Below are positions 58,507 through 64,000 of a DNA stretch of 64,000 bases, piece after piece; position 1 is the stretch's first letter, and every line of letters begins with the position of its first letter. Below the pieces are notes generated by a model. The model had not been told where the DNA came from. It was given only the letters and a program-made list of their open reading frames with translations, and made no database searches. The stretch covers positions 2,156,001 through 2,220,000 of the forward strand of contig NZ_CP054301.1 of NCBI RefSeq assembly GCF_013372285.1, given 5' to 3'. The DNA is from Marinomonas primoryensis (GTDB lineage: Bacteria; Pseudomonadota; Gammaproteobacteria; Pseudomonadales; Marinomonadaceae). A program made the position numbers and the translations under genes.

Positions 58507-58535
58507 TTCCAATATACTTTATTTGGAAGCAAGCC

Positions 58536-59072
58536 ATGATCAAATATCAAAAACACGTCTTGATAGCCGCGCTCTCTAGCTGCCTATTCTTTTCTTCCAG
58601 CCTGTGGGCAAGCGAACTAATATCAGCCGCCAAGGCTAAAATTGCGCCTCATCAAACTGTGTACTTACCCGAATACCAAACCAACAAACAAATATCATTA
58701 GGCATGGAAAAAGACCAAGTGCTACTGGTGGATTTTTGGGCTTCATGGTGTGGACCTTGCCGAGAGTCCTTTCCATGGATGACGAACATCCAAGCTAAAT
58801 ACAAGGCACAAGGTCTGAAAGTCATCGCGATTAATCTGGATCAAGAAAAAGACCAAGCCTTAGATTTCTTAAAAGAGTTTAAACCTGGCTTTTCCGTATT
58901 ATTTGATACCGACGCCCAGCTTCCAGAAGACTTTGGCGTCATTGGCATGCCTACCAGTTTTTTGATTGATCGTCAGGGAAAAATTAGAGCAACACACGTC
59001 GGTTTTCACGAAAAAAACATAGCGGATTATGAATCGGCTATCACTGAGTTATTAGCGGAAAAAGGGGAATAA
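58536..59072 (+). CDS. TlpA-like periplasmic thioredoxin
   Basis: 178 residues. The signal peptide is ~1-25 (SSLWA/SE). The thioredoxin fold of the TlpA/ResA type has Cys72-Gly-Pro-Cys75 (DFWASWCGPCRESFPWM) and the cis-Pro in VIGMPTSFLIDRQG. It likely receives electrons from DsbD, encoded divergently. It is the first gene of a four-gene operon, with DUF4266 3 bases downstream. Confidence 0.92.
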   Translation: MIKYQKHVLIAALSSCLFFSSSLWASELISAAKAKIAPHQTVYLPEYQTNKQISLGMEKDQVLLVDFWASWCGPCRESFPWMTNIQAKYKAQGLKVIAINLDQEKDQALDFLKEFKPGFSVLFDTDAQLPEDFGVIGMPTSFLIDRQGKIRATHVGFHEKNIADYESAITELLAEKGE

Positions 59073-59075
59073 CAG

Positions 59076-59300
59076 ATGCAAAAAACAATCAGCATAATCA
59101 GTTTGCTTACCCTGTCTATTGTTTTAGCGGGTTGCAGCGATCTTGGAGTGAAACCCTGGGAACGTGATGTACTTGCCCAGCAAGAAATGAATTTAATCAG
59201 TGATCCTATCGAAAGCAGTTTGAACGATCACATCTATTTTAGTAAAGAAGCCAGTAGTGGCGGACAAGGTTTCGGAGGTGGTGGCTGTGGCTGTAACTAA
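59076..59300 (+). CDS. DUF4266 lipoprotein with Gly/Cys tail
   Basis: 74 residues. Lipobox L-A-G-C puts the lipidated Cys at residue 20. VKPWERDVLAQQEMNL, DPIESSLNDHIYFSKEASSGG and a Gly-rich end G-G-G-G-C-G-C-N (Cys71, Cys73) match the DUF4266 family. Function unknown; the tail could bind metal or be a thiol substrate of the adjacent thioredoxin (inference). It overlaps the next gene. Confidence 0.88.
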   Translation: MQKTISIISLLTLSIVLAGCSDLGVKPWERDVLAQQEMNLISDPIESSLNDHIYFSKEASSGGQGFGGGGCGCN

Positions 59301-60594
59301 AACAACGCAAAAAAATCAAGATCTGGCGCGTTTATTAACCGCAGCCAGCTGTGCATTAATTGGCAGCCTATCAGCAAGCGTTAATGCTGCAGATAACTGG
59401 GATGTCGATTCTGCGTTCCTGCTTTATTCAGAAAGCGACGGACGAGTTTCTGCTGCCGAACCAGTGATTAGTGCCACTAAAAACTATGACGAAGAAACAA
59501 AGCTTAATATCAAACTGGCTGCTGATACGCTAACGGGTGCATCACCGAATGGCGCTACACCAAGCGACCAGGTTCAAACCTTCACAAGCCCTTCAGGTAA
59601 AGGCTCTTACGCCGCCACCGCTGGTGAGCAACCTCTAGACGATACTTTTAAAGATACTCGCATTGCCCTTTCAAGCAATTGGTCAGCACCAATAGATCGT
59701 GATTGGGCATACGGTGTTGGCGGCTACCTTTCAAAAGAGCACGACTACCAATCTCTTGGTCTAAATGGCAACTTGTCACGTTATCTCAATCAGAAGAACA
59801 CCACACTTACCTTGGGTGTAAACCTGTCTAGTGACAGCATTAACCCTGAGGGCGGCGTAGCAACAGGATTAGTGCAAGTACCACTAAGCAGCTCAGACAG
59901 TGAATTTACTCAGCGTACAGATTCTGAGAATAAAAGCCTTGTTGATGCGGTTTTTGGGGTAACACAAGTCATTAACCGCAAAACTATTATGCAATTTAAC
60001 TATGCATTGAGTACAAGTTCTGGTTATCTAACCGACGCTTATAAAATCATCTCTGTAATAGATGATAGTGCTGGCAGCAATTATGGTGGTAATTACCAAA
60101 GCAGCGGACGTAATCTTTACCTATACGAAAAGCGGCCAGACTCACGCCTAAAACAAAGTCTTTATTGGCAAACAAAATATCAATTTGATAACAACGACAT
60201 ACTCGATGTGAGCTATCGATACATGTTTGATGATTGGGGTGTCAACTCGCATACCATAGATGCCAAATATCGATTCCGTTTTGACAACCAATATCTAGAG
60301 CCGCAACTTCGTTGGTATACTCAGAGCAAGGCCGACTTTTATCATCGTTATTTAAACTCAAGTGATTACTCAAGCGCTGAATTTGCCAGTGCAGACTATC
60401 GATTAGGGGATTTAGATACCTACACCATTGGTTTAAAATATGGCTATCAGTTTGCCGATGAAACTGAATTTTACACCCGGTTTTCTCTATATCATCAAGA
60501 AAGCTCTGGCGACAAAGGTTATGGGAAGTTGGCAACACAGGAACTCTATCCTGGTTTAGATGCTGCAATGCTAATTGTTGGCTATAAATTTTAA
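59287..60594 (+). CDS. DUF3570 protein, predicted outer-membrane beta barrel
   Basis: 435 residues from the GTG at 59287, which has GGAGG eight bases upstream; it overlaps the DUF4266 stop by 14 bases. A signal peptide ends near SVNA/AD. The remainder alternates like beta strands and ends in a Phe (LIVGYKF), as outer-membrane barrels do. Asp80-T-L-T-G-A-Ser86 fits the ApbE flavinylation consensus D-x-x-[ST]-G-A-[ST]. The partner DUF4266 and ApbE genes are typical for the family. Substrate and role are unknown. Confidence 0.85.
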   Translation: MAVTKTTQKNQDLARLLTAASCALIGSLSASVNAADNWDVDSAFLLYSESDGRVSAAEPVISATKNYDEETKLNIKLAADTLTGASPNGATPSDQVQTFTSPSGKGSYAATAGEQPLDDTFKDTRIALSSNWSAPIDRDWAYGVGGYLSKEHDYQSLGLNGNLSRYLNQKNTTLTLGVNLSSDSINPEGGVATGLVQVPLSSSDSEFTQRTDSENKSLVDAVFGVTQVINRKTIMQFNYALSTSSGYLTDAYKIISVIDDSAGSNYGGNYQSSGRNLYLYEKRPDSRLKQSLYWQTKYQFDNNDILDVSYRYMFDDWGVNSHTIDAKYRFRFDNQYLEPQLRWYTQSKADFYHRYLNSSDYSSAEFASADYRLGDLDTYTIGLKYGYQFADETEFYTRFSLYHQESSGDKGYGKLATQELYPGLDAAMLIVGYKF

Positions 60595-60601
60595 CTAAAT
60601 A

Positions 60602-60628
60602 CACCCTCTACCAAAAAGGTAGAGGGTG
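60602..60628 (+). other. Intercistronic hairpin before apbE
   Basis: CACCCTCTACC/GGTAGAGGGTG, an 11-bp perfect stem with an AAAAA loop, with no T tract after it. It may reduce read-through or protect the upstream mRNA. Confidence 0.55.
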
Positions 60629-60646
60629 ATCATTCACCGGAAAGCC

Positions 60647-61606
60647 ATGACTTTTATTGAAGAATTAATTATTGATTCGTCGTTCAACCTAAGCAAGCAC
60701 CCGAACCCAAGTCTGTGGCGAGAAGGTAAGCACACTTATCAAATAAAGTTTGAATGTATGGCAAGTAACTGTTCCATACTGATTGAATGCGAAGCGTTAG
60801 AATTAGTTAAGACAGCGGCAAAAAATGCCATTATTGAAGCCTGGAGAATTGAGTACAAATACAGCCGCTATCAAAAAAAAAATACCTTTTCAGACATACA
60901 CTCCACACCAGATTGCTGGCAAAAGCTAGACAATGAAAGTGCACAATTGATGATTTTCGCCAACCAAGCCTACAACGCCTCGCAAGGATTATTTGATATA
61001 ACATCAGGCATCTTAAGAGAAGCATGGACCTTTAATGGTAACGACAAGTTACCACTACAAAACCAGATTGACGCTCTCTTACCCTATGTCGGTTGGAAGA
61101 AATTAGCTTGGAGTACTGAAGCGCCTGAACAACTAAAAATGCCATTAGGCATGGAATTAGATTTTGGCGGCATTGGCAAAGAATACGCAGTGGATAAAGT
61201 ACTCACCATCTGTTGTCAGACCCTGGCCAGCAAGTCTGCCGCCATCTTAGTTAACTGCGGTGGCGATCTTACCTGTAGTGGCGTAAGACTAAACGGAGAA
61301 AGCTGGAAAGTCGGCATTGAATCGATTTCCCGTCATAATAAAGCCCAGCAGATAATCGCTCTATCATCCGGAGCACTCGCCACATCAGGGGACAGCAAAC
61401 GCTTTCTATTAAAAGATGGCATTCGTTATTCTCATGTATTAAACCCAATCACTGGTTGGCCCATTACAGACGCACCGAGAAGTATCACTGTCGCCGCTCC
61501 AACTTGCATCAACGCAGGCATCATCGCTACACTCGCCCTATTACAGGGAAAACACGCAGAAAGCTTCTTAGCATCGATAAAAACCCCTTACTGGCTATAT
61601 AACTAA
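60647..61606 (+). CDS. FAD:protein FMN transferase (ApbE family)
   Basis: 319 residues from the ATG at 60647. ApbE motifs: MELDFGGIGKEYAVDKV, LVNCGGDLTCSG, GALATSGDSKRF and YSHVLNPITGWP, where the His/Asp-type metal and flavin residues lie. ApbE enzymes attach FMN to Thr/Ser of target proteins. Unlike the common periplasmic lipoprotein type, no signal peptide or lipobox is visible, so it looks cytoplasmic. It is the last gene of the operon, 52 bases after DUF3570. Confidence 0.9.
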   Translation: MTFIEELIIDSSFNLSKHPNPSLWREGKHTYQIKFECMASNCSILIECEALELVKTAAKNAIIEAWRIEYKYSRYQKKNTFSDIHSTPDCWQKLDNESAQLMIFANQAYNASQGLFDITSGILREAWTFNGNDKLPLQNQIDALLPYVGWKKLAWSTEAPEQLKMPLGMELDFGGIGKEYAVDKVLTICCQTLASKSAAILVNCGGDLTCSGVRLNGESWKVGIESISRHNKAQQIIALSSGALATSGDSKRFLLKDGIRYSHVLNPITGWPITDAPRSITVAAPTCINAGIIATLALLQGKHAESFLASIKTPYWLYN

Positions 61607-61653
61607 GTACCGTTCCATAAAGAGGCCAACATTGCATAGGCTTTTCTTCAGAC

Positions 61654-61690
61654 GAAAAAAAGCCCTGACTGCATCGGCAATCAGGGCCTC
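61654..61690 (-). terminator. Terminator of the rRNA operon
   Basis: GCCCTGA/TCAGGGC-type stem with a TTTTTTT run on the minus strand, 12 bases past the outer 5S gene. It also stands between the convergent apbE operon and the rRNA operon. Confidence 0.8.
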
Positions 61691-61701
61691 ATTAATTAAA
61701 T

Positions 61702-61815
61702 CTTGATAACGACCTACTCTCACATGGGATCTCCCACACTACCATCGGCGATGGCGCTTTTCACTTCTGAGTTCGGGATGGGATCAGGTGGTTCAACGCC
61801 TCTATGATTATCAAG
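61702..61815 (-). rRNA. 5S ribosomal RNA, distal copy
   Basis: About 114 bases, minus strand: CTTGATAATCATAGAGGCG... through CCCGAACTCAGAAGTGAAA to GGTCGTTATCAAG. The ends pair as helix I. Confidence 0.93.
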
Positions 61816-61904
61816 AAAACTTTATAGATCTTGCGATCAATTCTTACACTTTTTAAAACCAATATAGTTAGGTTTATAAAAGGAGCTAAGCTCAAAATTT
61901 TAAG

Positions 61905-62018
61905 CTTGACGACGACCTACTCTCACATGGGATCTCCCACACTACCATCGGCGATGGCGCTTTTCACTTCTGAGTTCGGGATGGGATCAGGTGGTTCAAC
62001 GCCTCTATGATCGTCAAG
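61905..62018 (-). rRNA. 5S ribosomal RNA, proximal copy
   Basis: About 114 bases with the same core as the distal copy but helix I changed to CTTGACGATC...GTCGTCGTCAAG. Tandem 5S genes separated by an 89-base spacer. Confidence 0.93.
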
Positions 62019-62251
62019 CAATTCTGCTGCGTTCGTTCTGGCGGTTTCTTAAGATTATAATTTCTATCATCTCTTTCTTCCTACCAAAACACGCGAAGAC
62101 ATGCTTGGATCTTTAACAATTCTTTTTTGAAATAACGGTAATCAAGGTCAAACCAGTTTTATCGTAATGTGTCTCTGTAATCTTTGATGCATTTGCTTAG
62201 AGTCTTTTTCATTCTCTCTTCACTTATCATCTAAAACCACTTTGGTGTTAT

Positions 62252-64000
<1,749 letters not shown>

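Overview
The window is chromosomal DNA from a gammaproteobacterium, most likely a marine Oceanospirillales member close to Marinomonas. This is inferred from protein resemblance and gene order (pabC-mltG-tmk-holB-tatD, rluC divergent from rne, nadC-ackA-pta, pilin/ATPase/PilC/PilD-coaE-yacG, epmC-pdxB). No phage, transposase or CRISPR array was found; most of the window is core metabolism and information processing, with a few accessory blocks.

Layout. 1-4.5 kb: the 5' part of an AraC-type regulator, a small charged protein, a cytochrome b562-like protein and a Lon-like protease. 4.7-8.9 kb: the pabC-mltG-tmk-holB-tatD operon, all on the minus strand. 9.0-10.3 kb: ten tRNA genes (6 Glu, 4 Gly) in a 279-bp tandem repeat. 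10.4-15.9 kb: a YajG-like lipoprotein, alaA, htpX, a PilZ protein, pdxB and epmC. 16-22.1 kb: the glycine/one-carbon block, with gcvT divergent from glyA-gcvH-gcvP around two copies of the palindrome GTTTCCAATTGGAAAC. 22.2-32 kb: a CLCA_X metallopeptidase-like protein, a DASS anion transporter, rluC, rne (with a 9-bp minisatellite) and a SulP transporter. 32-41.9 kb: pyruvate and acetate metabolism (aceE-aceF on the minus strand; nadC-ackA-pta on the plus strand), separated by 900 bp without a gene.

42-48.4 kb: a compact type IV pilus/type II secretion-like set (pilin, short ATPase, PilC-like protein, PilD) running into coaE and yacG, then a REC-TPR response regulator with a soluble histidine kinase. 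48.4-54.1 kb: transporters, namely BenE with its own GntR regulator, a ZIP-family protein and an Ehu-type (ectoine/hydroxyectoine-like) ABC importer. 61.7-64 kb: the 3' end of an rRNA operon on the minus strand (partial 23S and two 5S genes).

The most interesting locus is 54.5-61.6 kb. A dsbD / response regulator / histidine kinase operon is divergent from an operon of a TlpA-like thioredoxin, a DUF4266 lipoprotein with a Gly/Cys tail, a DUF3570 predicted outer-membrane barrel and an ApbE flavin transferase. The shared 142-bp promoter region holds two PmrA/QseB-like hexamer-N5-hexamer boxes, each exactly 10 bp upstream of a -10-like hexamer, one facing each operon. The DUF3570 protein carries D-T-L-T-G-A-S, which fits the ApbE flavinylation consensus. 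Together these suggest a locally controlled envelope redox module, possibly flavinylated, whose function is not known to me.
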